DNA from: Halostella limicola
Lineage (GTDB): Archaea; Halobacteriota; Halobacteria; Halobacteriales; Natronoarchaeaceae
Assembly (NCBI RefSeq): GCF_003675875.1
Contig: NZ_RCDI01000002.1
Location: 250,786 to 314,785, forward strand
Direction of reading: 5' to 3'
DNA length: 64,000 bases
In this document: positions 34,045-42,013 of the stretch, in pieces
How positions within the stretch are numbered: the stretch's first letter is position 1
Layout: each line of letters opens with the position of its first letter
Translations under genes and position numbers: made by a program
The notes under the pieces: model-generated
What the model was told of the DNA's origin: nothing
What the model saw: only the letters and a program-made list of their open reading frames with translations
Database searches by the model: none

Positions 34045-34458
34045 ATGGAAGAGACCATCCGCGCTCGCGGCCACGAGAACGTGACCGCCGAGCACGGGAG
34101 CACCTTCGAGGTGACGACGGACGACTACCTCACGCCCGCCGGCGACTGCATCCTCGCGGTCGAGGCCGACCGCGCCCCCGCCGACTTCGACCCCGACTTC
34201 GTCGAGGCCTGCCGGGACGCGGACGCCACCATCACCGCCACCTTCGAGGTGGGCGGGTACGCGGAGACCGTGCGGGGCCGGGGCGACCCCGACCTCGAAC
34301 TCTCCAGCGAGCGCAGCATGGTGGGCCGCACCAGCGACTACGTCGACGAGCGGACGTTCCTGCTCGGCGCGGAGTTCGCCGCCGCCGGGTTCGACCGCGA
34401 CCTGGTCGAGGCGCTGGCGGACGGCGCTGACCTGACCGTGACCGTCCGCGTCGAATAG
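34045..34458 (+). CDS. DUF371 domain protein
   Basis: A 137-residue protein of archaeal DUF371: ETIRARGHENVTAEHGSTFEVTTDDYL at the start, CILAVEADRAP..FDPDF, then ITATFEVGGYAETVRGRGDP and the diagnostic SMVGRTSDYVDERTFLLGA segment (SER-x-MVxRxSxx in the family). The fold is a small beta barrel; function unknown, but the family is almost universal in euryarchaea and often sits near translation or repair genes. Here endonuclease III follows after 37 bases on the same strand. Confidence 0.88.
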   Translation: MEETIRARGHENVTAEHGSTFEVTTDDYLTPAGDCILAVEADRAPADFDPDFVEACRDADATITATFEVGGYAETVRGRGDPDLELSSERSMVGRTSDYVDERTFLLGAEFAAAGFDRDLVEALADGADLTVTVRVE

Positions 34459-34495
34459 CGGGACGCCTTTCCTTCGAGCGCCCCAAGTGGCGCGC

Positions 34496-35329
34496 ATGTC
34501 CGACGAGCCGACGGAGAACATCAGCGGCGGCGAGAGCGGCGGCGGCCGCGCCGCGGAGTTCGACGCCGCGGACGACCCGACGACCCGATCGGAGGCCGTC
34601 GTCGACCGCCTCGGCGGCATGTACTGGCAGAAGGCCTACGGCGGCCGTGACGCCTTCGAGTGTCTGGTCCGCACGATCCTGAGCCAGAACACAAGCGACA
34701 AGGCGAGCCAACCCGCTCACGATGCGCTGATGGAGCGGTACGGGGGTGGCGAGGCGCGAGCTGGCGACAGGGACCTCGCCGAGTCGCTCGCCGAGGCCGA
34801 GCGATCGGAACTCGCCGAGACCATCTCCGGCGCGGGCCTGTACAACCAGAAGTCGAAGGTGCTGATCCGTGCGGCCGAGTGGGTCTTGGAGGAGTTCGGC
34901 TCCGAGGCGGCGTTCGACGAGTTCGTGCGGTCGGGGGAGCCGTCCGCGGTCCGCGAGCGGCTCCTCTCGGTCAACGGCGTCGGGCCGAAGACGGCCGACT
35001 GCGTGCTGCTGTTCTCGGGCGGCCGCGGCGGCGTCTTCCCGGTCGACACGCACGTCCACCGAATCGCGCGCCGCCTCGGCCTCGCGCCGCCGGACGCCGA
35101 CCACGAGGGAGTGCGCGCGGAACTGGAGCGGACGGTACCGGCGGAGAAGTGCGGCTTCGGTCACACGGCGATGATCCAGTTCGGCCGCGAGTACTGCACG
35201 GCGCGCAAGCCGGCCTGCCTGGAGGGGCCCGAGGCGTGCCCGATGGAGGACCTCTGCGACCAGGTGGGCGTCTACCCGGCGACCGGCGAGGTCGAGGACC
35301 CCGCGGACGCCGCCGCGGAGAGCGATTAG
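34496..35329 (+). CDS. nth: endonuclease III (HhH-GPD DNA glycosylase)
   Basis: A 277-residue base-excision repair glycosylase/AP lyase for oxidised pyrimidines. The helix-hairpin-helix is LLSVNGVGPKTADCVLLF, with the catalytic Lys in GPKTAD and Asp in FPVDTHVHRI. A C-terminal [4Fe-4S] motif is present but spaced C-x6-C-x6-C-x5-C (CTARKPACLEGPEACPMEDLC lies within it), not the classical C-x6-C-x2-C-x5-C. The first 40 residues are a disordered acidic leader; I chose the ATG at 34496 over an upstream GTG. It ends four bases inside the convergent EamA gene. Confidence 0.9.
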   Translation: MSDEPTENISGGESGGGRAAEFDAADDPTTRSEAVVDRLGGMYWQKAYGGRDAFECLVRTILSQNTSDKASQPAHDALMERYGGGEARAGDRDLAESLAEAERSELAETISGAGLYNQKSKVLIRAAEWVLEEFGSEAAFDEFVRSGEPSAVRERLLSVNGVGPKTADCVLLFSGGRGGVFPVDTHVHRIARRLGLAPPDADHEGVRAELERTVPAEKCGFGHTAMIQFGREYCTARKPACLEGPEACPMEDLCDQVGVYPATGEVEDPADAAAESD

Positions 35330-35739
35330 CGCGCCAGCAGCGCGACGGCCAGCACGGCGAAGCCGACGCCGGCGACGTCGGTCGCCTCGACGGTCTCGCC
35401 GAAGACGGCGACGCCGATCACCGCCGCGACGACGAAGTACAGCGCGCTGACGGTAGTGACGACGCTCGTCTGCCCTCGCTCCAGCCCCGCGTAGAAGGCG
35501 ACGGCCGCGATGCCCGCGAACACGCCCGCGCCGAGCGCGACCGCCACGCCGGTCCTCGCCGTCGCCACGGGCTGGTCCCGCGCGTAGACGTACGCCAGCG
35601 CGATGCCGACGCTCGTCGCGTAGGAGAAGATCATCGCGGAGACGGGGTCGATGTACCGCGTCGCCACGTCGGCGAGCACCGCCCACACGCCCCACGAGAC
35701 CATCGCCGCCAGCGCGAACAGTATCGCCGCGTTCGTCAT
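35326..35739 (-). CDS. half-size EamA/DMT-type membrane protein
   Basis: A 137-residue protein with four to five hydrophobic helices forming one EamA domain (AAMVSWGVWAVLADVATRYIDPVSAMIF, LERGQTSVVTTVSALYFVVAAV, FGETVEATDVAGVGFAVLAV). Most DMT transporters have two such domains; single-domain members work as dimers, like SMR or EmrE. Substrate unknown. The ATG at 35739 begins the first helix directly; an upstream start would add a non-hydrophobic stretch. The upstream 300 bases hold two hairpins. Confidence 0.78.
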   Translation of the reverse strand: MTNAAILFALAAMVSWGVWAVLADVATRYIDPVSAMIFSYATSVGIALAYVYARDQPVATARTGVAVALGAGVFAGIAAVAFYAGLERGQTSVVTTVSALYFVVAAVIGVAVFGETVEATDVAGVGFAVLAVALLAR

Positions 35740-35918
35740 GTGCGAGGGGAGGTCGGGGGCCGAGGTAACGGCTTCGGAAGCGAGCGCGGGCGTCTGCAGA
35801 ACCACCCATCATAAAGCGGCCGCGCTCGGCGTTCATGCCGAGCGGACGGGGGAGGGCAGGCGCTCGAAGCGTACGCCGGCGACCGCCGGCGTCTTCACGA
35901 GCGAAGCGAGTGAAGGCT

Positions 35919-35939
35919 CGTGAGGCCGAAGGCCTCACG
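35919..35939. repeat. 9-bp perfect hairpin with GAA loop
   Basis: CGTGAGGCC and GGCCTCACG are separated only by GAA. It is one of a pair with the hairpin at 35967-35989, which has the same loop and closing CC/GG pairs. Confidence 0.7.
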
Positions 35940-35966
35940 GTAGCTCGCGCAGACTGGCGGGCCTGG

Positions 35967-35989
35967 AACGAGTGCCGAAGGCACTCGTT
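35967..35989. repeat. 10-bp perfect hairpin with GAA loop
   Basis: AACGAGTGCC and GGCACTCGTT flank GAA. Located about 50 bases beyond the aCPSF1 stop codon, so it could end or stabilise that transcript. Confidence 0.7.
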
Positions 35990-36039
35990 GGAGGACATTG
36001 AAAGGGCGAGGCGCGACTGCCAAGGAGCGCCGAGGGCTT

Positions 36040-37971
36040 TCAGACGAAGCGGAACGTCTCCAGGTTCTTCGGCGCGAACGTCCGCATGTTGTAGTCGTGG
36101 TACAGCGCCGAGGAGAGGTCCTGCGTCGAGGACTCGTCGCCGTGGACGCACAGCACCTTCTCGGGGCGCGGGTTCATCGTCTTCACGAAGTTCTCCAGGC
36201 CCTGGCGGTCGGCGTGGCCGGAGAAGCCGTCGACGGTCTCGACGTCCATGTTCAGCGTGAGCGTGTTGCCGCCCCGGCGGCCGCTGCTGTCGCGGTCGTT
36301 GATCGGGATCTCGTCCCAGCCGTTCTGGATGCGGCGGCCGAGCGTCCCCTGGGCCTGGTAGCCGACGAAGGTGAGCGTGCTCTCCTCCTCGCCGCCGAGG
36401 TGGCGGAGCCACGACATGATGGGGCCGCCGGTGACCATCCCGGAGGTCGAGAGGACGATGCAGGGGCCGCCGTCGGCGACCTCGCGGCGCTCCTCCTCGC
36501 CGCCGTCGATGTGGTTGAACTGGTCGGCGAGGAAGGGGTTCTCGTCCTCGTGGAAGATGCGGTCGCGGAGGTCGTCGCGCAGGTACTCGGGGTAGGTGGT
36601 GTGGATGGCCGTCGCCTCCCAGATCATCCCGTCGAGGTGGACGGGCATCTCGGGGATGTCGCCCTCGCGCATCGCCTCCTCGAGGACGAGCATCATCTCC
36701 TGGGAGCGCCCCACCGCGAACGCGGGGATGAGCACCTTCCCGCCGCGGTCGTGCGTCTCGTTAATCACCCGCTTGAGCTTGCGCTCGGAGTCCTCCTGAT
36801 CGGTCTGGTAGTCGTTGCGGCCGCCGTAAGTGGACTCCAGAACGAGCGTCTCGACACGGGGGAAGTCGTTGACCGCGCCGTTGAACAGGCGGGTGTCGTC
36901 GTAGTGGATGTCGCCGGAGAACGCGACGTTGTAGAGGCCGTCGCCGATGTGGAAGTGGGAGACGGCGCTCCCGAGGATGTGGCCGGCGTTGTGCAGCGTG
37001 AGCTTCACGTCCGGCGCGATGTCGGTGACGTCGCCGTACTCCAGCGGGATGGTGTGTTTGATCGCCTCGCGGACCATCTCGGAGTCGTACGGGGGCGCGC
37101 GGCCCTCCTTCGCGGCGACGTCCAGGTAGTCCAGCTGGAGGAGGCCCATCAGGTCGCGCGTCGGTTCGGTGGTGTAGATGGGGCCGTCGTAGCCGTACTT
37201 GAACAGGAGGGGGATGAGCGCGGAGTGGTCGAGATGGGCGTGGGTCAGGACGACGGCGTCGATGTTCTGCGCACCCGCACCGAGCGCCTCGGGCACCTGC
37301 AGGTACGGCACCTCGCCCTCGGCGCCGGGCTTGTCGCCGCAGTCGATGAGGATGCGCGTCTCGGGCGTCGAGAGGATGAAGGCGGCGCGGCCGACCTCGC
37401 GGCAGCAGCCGAGCGTGGTGATACGGACGAACTCGTCGTCGGACATCTCCTCGCGGTGGATCTGGCGGCCGACGCGCTCCAAGATGTCGCGGCGCTCGTC
37501 GCGCTCCTGCTTCAGGAAGTTGCGGACGTTCGAGACGGTGGAGGACTCGATCGGCGGCGTGCGGACGACCTCGGGCGTCCAGCCGACCTCCTGCGTTATC
37601 TCGCGGAGGGTGCTCCCGTGGCGACCGATCACCATGCCGGGCTTCTCGGCCTCGATGACCACTTCGCCGGTGTCAGCGTGGAAGTCCAGATCCGTCACGC
37701 CCGCCTCGTCGGGGATGACGGCCATGATCTGTTCGCGAGCGTCGCGGGGCTTCGAGAGGACGTCGGGGTCGGGGCGAACGGTGATGCGCTTGCGGAGCTT
37801 GCTGGCGAGCTTTCGGATGAGGTCGCCCTTCTGCGCGAACTTCTTCGGATCGCGCGTGTACACGACGAGTTCGGGGCCCTCGTACTTGACGTCGGACACC
37901 GTGATGTCGTTCGGGAGTTCGCTCGTGATCTCTGTGCGCAGGTCGTCGAGTTGTTGGTCAACTGAACTCAT
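36040..37971 (-). CDS. fttA: archaeal CPSF1 (FttA), beta-CASP ribonuclease and transcription terminator
   Basis: A 643-residue protein. Two N-terminal KH domains (about 1-140; VIGRHGS at 114-120 is the GxxG loop) bind RNA. The metallo-beta-lactamase domain has HAHLDH at 244-249 (VVLTHAHLDHSALIPLL) and the beta-CASP insert follows, with AGHILGS, FSGDIHYDDTRLF, LESTYGGRN and a C-terminal SGHAD and CVHGDE. Archaeal aCPSF1/FttA cleaves RNA at U-rich ends and terminates transcription with RNA polymerase and Spt4/5. Length is the usual. The start is at 37971; the promoter lies far upstream. Confidence 0.95.
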   Translation of the reverse strand: MSSVDQQLDDLRTEITSELPNDITVSDVKYEGPELVVYTRDPKKFAQKGDLIRKLASKLRKRITVRPDPDVLSKPRDAREQIMAVIPDEAGVTDLDFHADTGEVVIEAEKPGMVIGRHGSTLREITQEVGWTPEVVRTPPIESSTVSNVRNFLKQERDERRDILERVGRQIHREEMSDDEFVRITTLGCCREVGRAAFILSTPETRILIDCGDKPGAEGEVPYLQVPEALGAGAQNIDAVVLTHAHLDHSALIPLLFKYGYDGPIYTTEPTRDLMGLLQLDYLDVAAKEGRAPPYDSEMVREAIKHTIPLEYGDVTDIAPDVKLTLHNAGHILGSAVSHFHIGDGLYNVAFSGDIHYDDTRLFNGAVNDFPRVETLVLESTYGGRNDYQTDQEDSERKLKRVINETHDRGGKVLIPAFAVGRSQEMMLVLEEAMREGDIPEMPVHLDGMIWEATAIHTTYPEYLRDDLRDRIFHEDENPFLADQFNHIDGGEEERREVADGGPCIVLSTSGMVTGGPIMSWLRHLGGEEESTLTFVGYQAQGTLGRRIQNGWDEIPINDRDSSGRRGGNTLTLNMDVETVDGFSGHADRQGLENFVKTMNPRPEKVLCVHGDESSTQDLSSALYHDYNMRTFAPKNLETFRFV

Positions 37972-38390
37972 AATGAGAACTGGATAGCATTGTTCCGTCG
38001 GGGTCCTCCCTGTCGTCCGCGGGTGCGCCGGACGCGTCGTCGCGCCGCCGGACGCTCGCGACCGCCCCTGCGGTCGACGCGCTGTCCGGCGATTCGTCAC
38101 TTCGTCGCAATACGGTACACATAGGGATATCGTCCGGGTTGTCCTGTGGGCGGCGTGATTCGGCGTCACGCGCGGGGATCGGTCCCACTCGTTGCGGGAA
38201 GGACTGGGAGAACCCGCTTACTCGGGCATATTACTTCCTTGTTATAAAAGCCTTCGCAATACCGGACCGCGCCGGCGCGGTCGGCCGTCGAGAGGGACGG
38301 GGTGGAACGGTCGATCCCCGAGAGGAGGACAGCCGGGGGAACGGTCGACGCCCGCCGGAGTGATGCCGGTGGGCGCCCTATCGCCGGTCG
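37972..38390. other. 419-base gap: long leader of fttA and promoter region
   Basis: The only strong TATA-like element is near 38241-38250, about 270 bases before the fttA ATG, so the fttA transcript probably carries a long 5' leader. On the minus strand a reading frame with in-frame GTG at 38188 and ATG near 38120 runs into the fttA start and stops at 37958-37960, overlapping it by 14 bases. I did not annotate it as a gene: composition is arginine/aspartate-rich and unremarkable. A GC-rich dyad CCGCGCCGGCGCGG sits at 38267-38280. Confidence 0.5.
38241..38250 (-). promoter_or_regulatory. TATA-like element (fttA, possibly bidirectional)
   Basis: CTTTTATAAC on the minus strand (GTTATAAAAG on the plus). 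It is inside an AT-rich patch. On the plus strand it would serve the gene at 38391 with a leader of about 115 bases; on the minus strand, fttA. Confidence 0.5.
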
Positions 38391-38867
38391 ATGCGACTCT
38401 CTCCCGACGCCGTCAGGGCGGAACGAGACTGGGTCCGCGAGCGCGCGGACGTCGTCGTGCCGCTGATCAACGACATCCGGGCGGACTTCACGGAGATCTT
38501 CGAGACAGACGTCGACCGCGTCTCCGAAGCGCGCTACCGCGAGGAAGTCGACGCTGTGTTCGCCGACGGCGACCTGGCGGTTAACGTCGCCGCGCTGGTG
38601 CGTCTCCTCCGGGATCTGGACGTCGAAGGCGACTATCCGGGGTTCGTGGTCGACGAGCTGCTCGGGCGGGAACTGGCGGGCATGATCGCCGGCGGGCAGC
38701 CGCTGAACCTGCTCGGCGAGGCCGCCTTTCACTACGCCGACGTCACCCACCACCCCGACGACGCCACCGCGGGGAGCGACGACCTCGACGCCGCGCTCGC
38801 GGCGGGGTTCCAGACGCGGCTGCCGGGCTGGGACTGGACCGAGGGGCCGAGCCCGTTCCGGGTTTAG
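38391..38867 (+). CDS. hypothetical haloarchaeal protein
   Basis: A 158-residue protein not recognised. It is largely helical (VRAERDWVRERADVVVPLINDIRADFTEIFE, NVAALVRLLRDLDVEG) and ends with AGFQTRLPGWDWTEGPSPFRV. Cysteines are absent, there is no membrane segment. The ATG at 38391 is the first in frame. Its end overlaps the convergent DICT gene by four bases. Confidence 0.7.
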   Translation: MRLSPDAVRAERDWVRERADVVVPLINDIRADFTEIFETDVDRVSEARYREEVDAVFADGDLAVNVAALVRLLRDLDVEGDYPGFVVDELLGRELAGMIAGGQPLNLLGEAAFHYADVTHHPDDATAGSDDLDAALAAGFQTRLPGWDWTEGPSPFRV

Positions 38868-39565
38868 TACGTCCCGCGGAGGTAGGCGACGACGTCGCCG
38901 ACCGTGTCGGGGTCGTAGGTCCAGAAACCGTAGAACTCCCCGGCGGAGCGCTCCTCCGCGATCAGGGCGCAGGTGTACATCTCGTCGGGGGACTCGAAGA
39001 CGACGAACCACACGTCGCCGATCTCGGCGGCGGACTCGGCGTGGATCGTGACGGCGTCGAGCGCGGGCGACTCCCAGTCGTCGGCGAGGTAGACGTGGAC
39101 GTCGAGGTCCTCTTTCTCGCCGAACTGCCCGTACAGTCGCGCCTGGCGCTGCAGCGCGTCCGCCGACTGGAACCCGGCGTACAGCGCGCCCCGGCCGACC
39201 CGCCAGGCGCGGTCCTCTATCTCCCTGGACGTCGCGAGCATCTTCCGGCGGTCGTAGGCGGTGAACACCGTCTCGTCGAAGAGATCGAGGAAGTCGCGAA
39301 ACGCCGCCTCGGCGCGCGCGCCAGGGGCTCCCACGGACGGTGCGAGCGCGCGCTCGATCGCCGCGAGCGAGAGCGCGCCGTAGAAGTCGCCGCCGCGCCT
39401 GACGACGACGAACCCGCGGCTCCCGTCGTCCGGGAGCGTCCGGTGAACCACCTGGACGTTGCGCGTCGCGAACAGCTCCTCCAGCTCCGACGACGGCGAG
39501 GGCGAGTACTCGACGACGGTCTGCTCCTCCGCCTCGGTCGCCTCGATGAAGTCCGCGAGCGCCAT
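38864..39565 (-). CDS. DICT sensory domain protein
   Basis: A 233-residue protein of the DICT family, a sensor domain frequent in haloarchaea and cyanobacteria, often next to or fused with GGDEF, GAF or wHTH modules. Segments matching the family are LADFIEATEAEEQTVVEYSPSP, FATRNVQVVHRTLPDDGSRGFVVVRRGGDFYGAL, RKMLATSREIEDRAWRVGRG and WFVVFESPDEMYTCALIAEER-GEFYGFWTYDPDTVG-like C terminus. Ligand unknown, light or redox sensing has been proposed for relatives. It lies five bases after the DUF7344 gene, so sensor and DNA-binding partner are likely cotranslated. Confidence 0.82.
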   Translation of the reverse strand: MALADFIEATEAEEQTVVEYSPSPSSELEELFATRNVQVVHRTLPDDGSRGFVVVRRGGDFYGALSLAAIERALAPSVGAPGARAEAAFRDFLDLFDETVFTAYDRRKMLATSREIEDRAWRVGRGALYAGFQSADALQRQARLYGQFGEKEDLDVHVYLADDWESPALDAVTIHAESAAEIGDVWFVVFESPDEMYTCALIAEERSAGEFYGFWTYDPDTVGDVVAYLRGTY

Positions 39566-39570
39566 CGCTG

Positions 39571-39948
39571 TCACTCCTCGCGGGACGGGCCGTCCGACAC
39601 CGTCGCGGCCCGGGGGGACTCGCGCCGTTCGACGGTGAGCGTTTCCCCCAGCAGCGCGTCGACGTAGTCGGGGAGCGATTCGAGCGAGACGTCGCCGCTC
39701 GACTGGTCGTACGAGACCAGGTCCACGTCGGCGAGCGCGGGCAGGTGCGAGTGGTAGAGTCCCAGCCTGACGTCCTGTCGGCGCTTCGGCGTGACGACGA
39801 TGTCGTCCGCGACGGTCAGCCAGCCGGTGAGCACGTCCGCTAATTCCTCGATCGAGGCTGAGCCGTGCTGCTGCAGGTAGTACAGCACGTGCCGTCGCCG
39901 TGGGTCGCTGAGCGTAACCAGCACGTCGTCGATGTGATCGGATGCCAT
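39571..39948 (-). CDS. DUF7344-type winged-helix regulator paired with DICT
   Basis: A 125-residue winged-helix protein: IDDVLVTLSDPRRRHVLYYLQQ as first helices, SIEELADVLTGWL as HTH and VRLGLYHSHLPALADVDLVSYD as the wing with the L-x-H-x-H-L-P-x-L signature typical of DUF7344. It probably binds DNA or passes a signal from the DICT partner. A second DUF7344 gene is at 1785-2168 with a TrmB partner. Upstream of proS it is divergent. Confidence 0.82.
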   Translation of the reverse strand: MASDHIDDVLVTLSDPRRRHVLYYLQQHGSASIEELADVLTGWLTVADDIVVTPKRRQDVRLGLYHSHLPALADVDLVSYDQSSGDVSLESLPDYVDALLGETLTVERRESPRAATVSDGPSREE

Positions 39949-40110
39949 GATTCGGAAGGACGGATCGGCGTTCCGGCGGCACGTCGTTTCGTACGACAGC
40001 GACGCGCAAGAAGGCTTTTGTCACGCGTTGTCACGTCTCGCCGCGCCGGAGCGGGGCGGTCACTGGAGCCGGTCCGCCGCGACGAGCGGCGCGGGGCACG
40101 AACACGGCGC

Positions 40111-40119
40111 GTTTATTAC
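40111..40119 (+). promoter_or_regulatory. TATA-like box of proS
   Basis: GTTTATTAC, 23-31 bases upstream of the proS ATG at 40142; suggests a leaderless transcript. Confidence 0.6.
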
Positions 40120-40141
40120 CACGGTGGCACGACGAAGGAAC

Positions 40142-41596
40142 ATGAGTGGCGAGCAGGAGCTCGGGATAACCGAGAGCAAGGAGCACAGCCCCGGCGAGTG
40201 GTACGCCGAGGTCGTCCAGAAGGCGGGTCTCGCGGACTACGCGCCGATGGGCGGGTTCATCATCACCCGTCCCCGCGGGTACGCCCTCTGGGAGTCGATC
40301 CAGGACCACCTCGACGGCTGGTTCAAGGAGACGGGCGTCGACAACGCCTACTTCCCGATGTTCATCCCCGAGAGCTTCCTCGAACGGGAGAAGGACATCG
40401 TCGAGGGGTTCGACCCCGAGGTGGCGTGGGTCACCAAGGGCGGCCACGAGGAACTGGAGGAACGACTCGCCGTCCGCCCGACGAGCGAGAGCATCATCGC
40501 GCCGTTCATGGCCCAGTGGACGCGGAGCCACCGCGACTTGCCCCTGCGTCTGAACCAGTGGTGTAGCGTCGTCCGGTGGGAGGCCACCGAGACGAAGCCG
40601 TTCTTCCGCACCAAGGAGTTCCTCTGGCAGGAGGGCCACACCGCCCACGAGACCGAGGACGAGGCCTGGGACGAGACGATGACCCGCCTCGACCAGTACG
40701 AGCGCCTCTACGAGGACGTGCTCGCCATCCCGGTGCTGCGCGGTCGCAAGCCGCCCCACGACAAGTTCCCCGGCGCCGACACGACGACCACCGTCGAGGC
40801 GCTGATGCCCGACGGTAAGTCCGTGCAGGGCGGCACCAGCCACTACCTCGGCCAGTCGTTCGCCGAGGCGTTCGACATCACCTTCCTCGACGAGAACGAG
40901 GAGGAGAAGGTCGCCCACACCACCTCGTGGGGGCTCTCCTGGCGCGCGCTCGGCGCACTGATCATGACCCACAGCGACGACCAGGGGCTCGTCCTCCCGC
41001 CGACGGTCGCCCCCACGCAGGTCGCCATCGTCCCCATCTGGCAGGAGGACACCAAAGACGAGGTGCTCCAGTACTCCGCCGAGATCGCCGCCGAGCTCGA
41101 AGACGCGGGCGTCAGCGTCGAACTCGACGACCGCGACGAGCGCAACCCCGGCTTCAAGTTCAACGAGCACGAGCTGAACGGCGTCCCGGTGCGCTTCGAG
41201 ATCGGCCCCAACGAGGTCGAGGACGAGCGCGTGACGGTCGTCCACCGGCCCGACGGCGAGACGATCGAGGAGGAGCGCAGCGGCATCGTCGACGCCGTCG
41301 AGGACCACTTCGACGCGGTGTACGACAAGCTGTACGCCGCTGCGGAGGAGAATCTGGAGGAGAACATCCGCGAGGCCCACAGCCCCGAGGACATCCTCGG
41401 CACCATCGGCCGCTACGGCGGCTACGTGAAGACGCCGTGGTGCGGCGACGAGGCCTGCGAGACCGCCATCAAGGAGGAGATCGCCGCCGAGATCGTCATG
41501 ACCCCGCTGGACCGGGACGAGGAGCCCCTCGACGACGAGTGCGGCGTCTGCGGCGACGAGGCGACGGAGACGGCCTACTTCGCGAAGTCCTACTGA
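40142..41596 (+). CDS. proS: prolyl-tRNA synthetase, archaeal/eukaryotic type
   Basis: A 484-residue class II synthetase. Motif 2 and neighbours are seen in LAVRPTSESIIAPFMAQW, LPLRLNQWCSVVRWEATETKPFFRTKEFLWQEGHTAH, and motif 3 in HSDDQGLVLPP. The anticodon domain follows near 300-400 (APTQVAIVPIW). A C-terminal zinc-like domain has CGDEACE and CGVCGDE. There is no bacterial INS editing domain. The ATG at 40142 has a matching TATA-like box. Confidence 0.95.
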   Translation: MSGEQELGITESKEHSPGEWYAEVVQKAGLADYAPMGGFIITRPRGYALWESIQDHLDGWFKETGVDNAYFPMFIPESFLEREKDIVEGFDPEVAWVTKGGHEELEERLAVRPTSESIIAPFMAQWTRSHRDLPLRLNQWCSVVRWEATETKPFFRTKEFLWQEGHTAHETEDEAWDETMTRLDQYERLYEDVLAIPVLRGRKPPHDKFPGADTTTTVEALMPDGKSVQGGTSHYLGQSFAEAFDITFLDENEEEKVAHTTSWGLSWRALGALIMTHSDDQGLVLPPTVAPTQVAIVPIWQEDTKDEVLQYSAEIAAELEDAGVSVELDDRDERNPGFKFNEHELNGVPVRFEIGPNEVEDERVTVVHRPDGETIEEERSGIVDAVEDHFDAVYDKLYAAAEENLEENIREAHSPEDILGTIGRYGGYVKTPWCGDEACETAIKEEIAAEIVMTPLDRDEEPLDDECGVCGDEATETAYFAKSY

Positions 41597-42013
41597 GCCG
41601 AGTCAAGGCCGGTGCGATCGCGGTCCGACGGTTCCTCCCTCCTTTCGACCGTCGACCGCGCCGGGGCCGTTCGCCGGTCTGACAGATCCCCCACGACATT
41701 CCCCGCAACGGGGCTATCGAATAGGCCGTGGCATTCACTCGCATGGACTGATGTTTGTCAAGAATTAGGCCAAATAACTGTTTGTCCGTTCTGGACAGAT
41801 TGTCGCACACATCCAAACCCAAAGTCTCGCGTCCGGTGATTATCCCTCTCGATCGTCTACTTTCGTGCTCGATCCCGTCCTTTCCGACCGTACGACGACC
41901 GATCGCCGGTGCACGTTCGCGTAGTTCAATAATATTAATGCCCTAGTATGGGTGTGTATTACACTTAGCCATTTAGGAGTAACCTCTTATTGGGGCAGTC
42001 GTTCGTACGGGGT
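41597..42013. other. 417-base gap upstream of gltB
   Basis: No gene seen. It is notably AT-richer near 41750-41800 and 41925-41995. It contains an inverted repeat at 41784-41798 and an AT patch AATAATATTAATG at 41929-41941. The region probably includes the gltB promoter and a nitrogen- or redox-control site. Confidence 0.5.
41784..41798. promoter_or_regulatory. inverted repeat TGTCC-n5-GGACA upstream of gltB
   Basis: Perfect 5-bp arms with a five-base spacer; extension to CTGTTTGTCC / GGACAGATTG makes it looser. It lies about 215 bases before the gltB start. A regulator is not known. Confidence 0.4.

Larger units (their letters stand above)
35740..36039. other. 300-base gap with stem-loops
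   Basis: No gene seen. It separates the end of aCPSF1 from the EamA start on the minus strand and contains CTTCAC (35893-35898)/GTGAAG (35910-35915) and two long GAA-triloop hairpins described separately. The frequent haloarchaeal word GAGCGAAGCGAG occurs at 35899-35910. Confidence 0.6.

Noticed and set aside
34232-36412. Long minus-strand frame covering nth and the hairpins
   Set aside because: Arg-rich shadow without domain; it crosses two real genes with family motifs.
37958-38188. Small gene overlapping the fttA start
   Set aside because: No conserved motif or codon bias, and starts only at GTG; kept as an observation about the leader, not as a gene.
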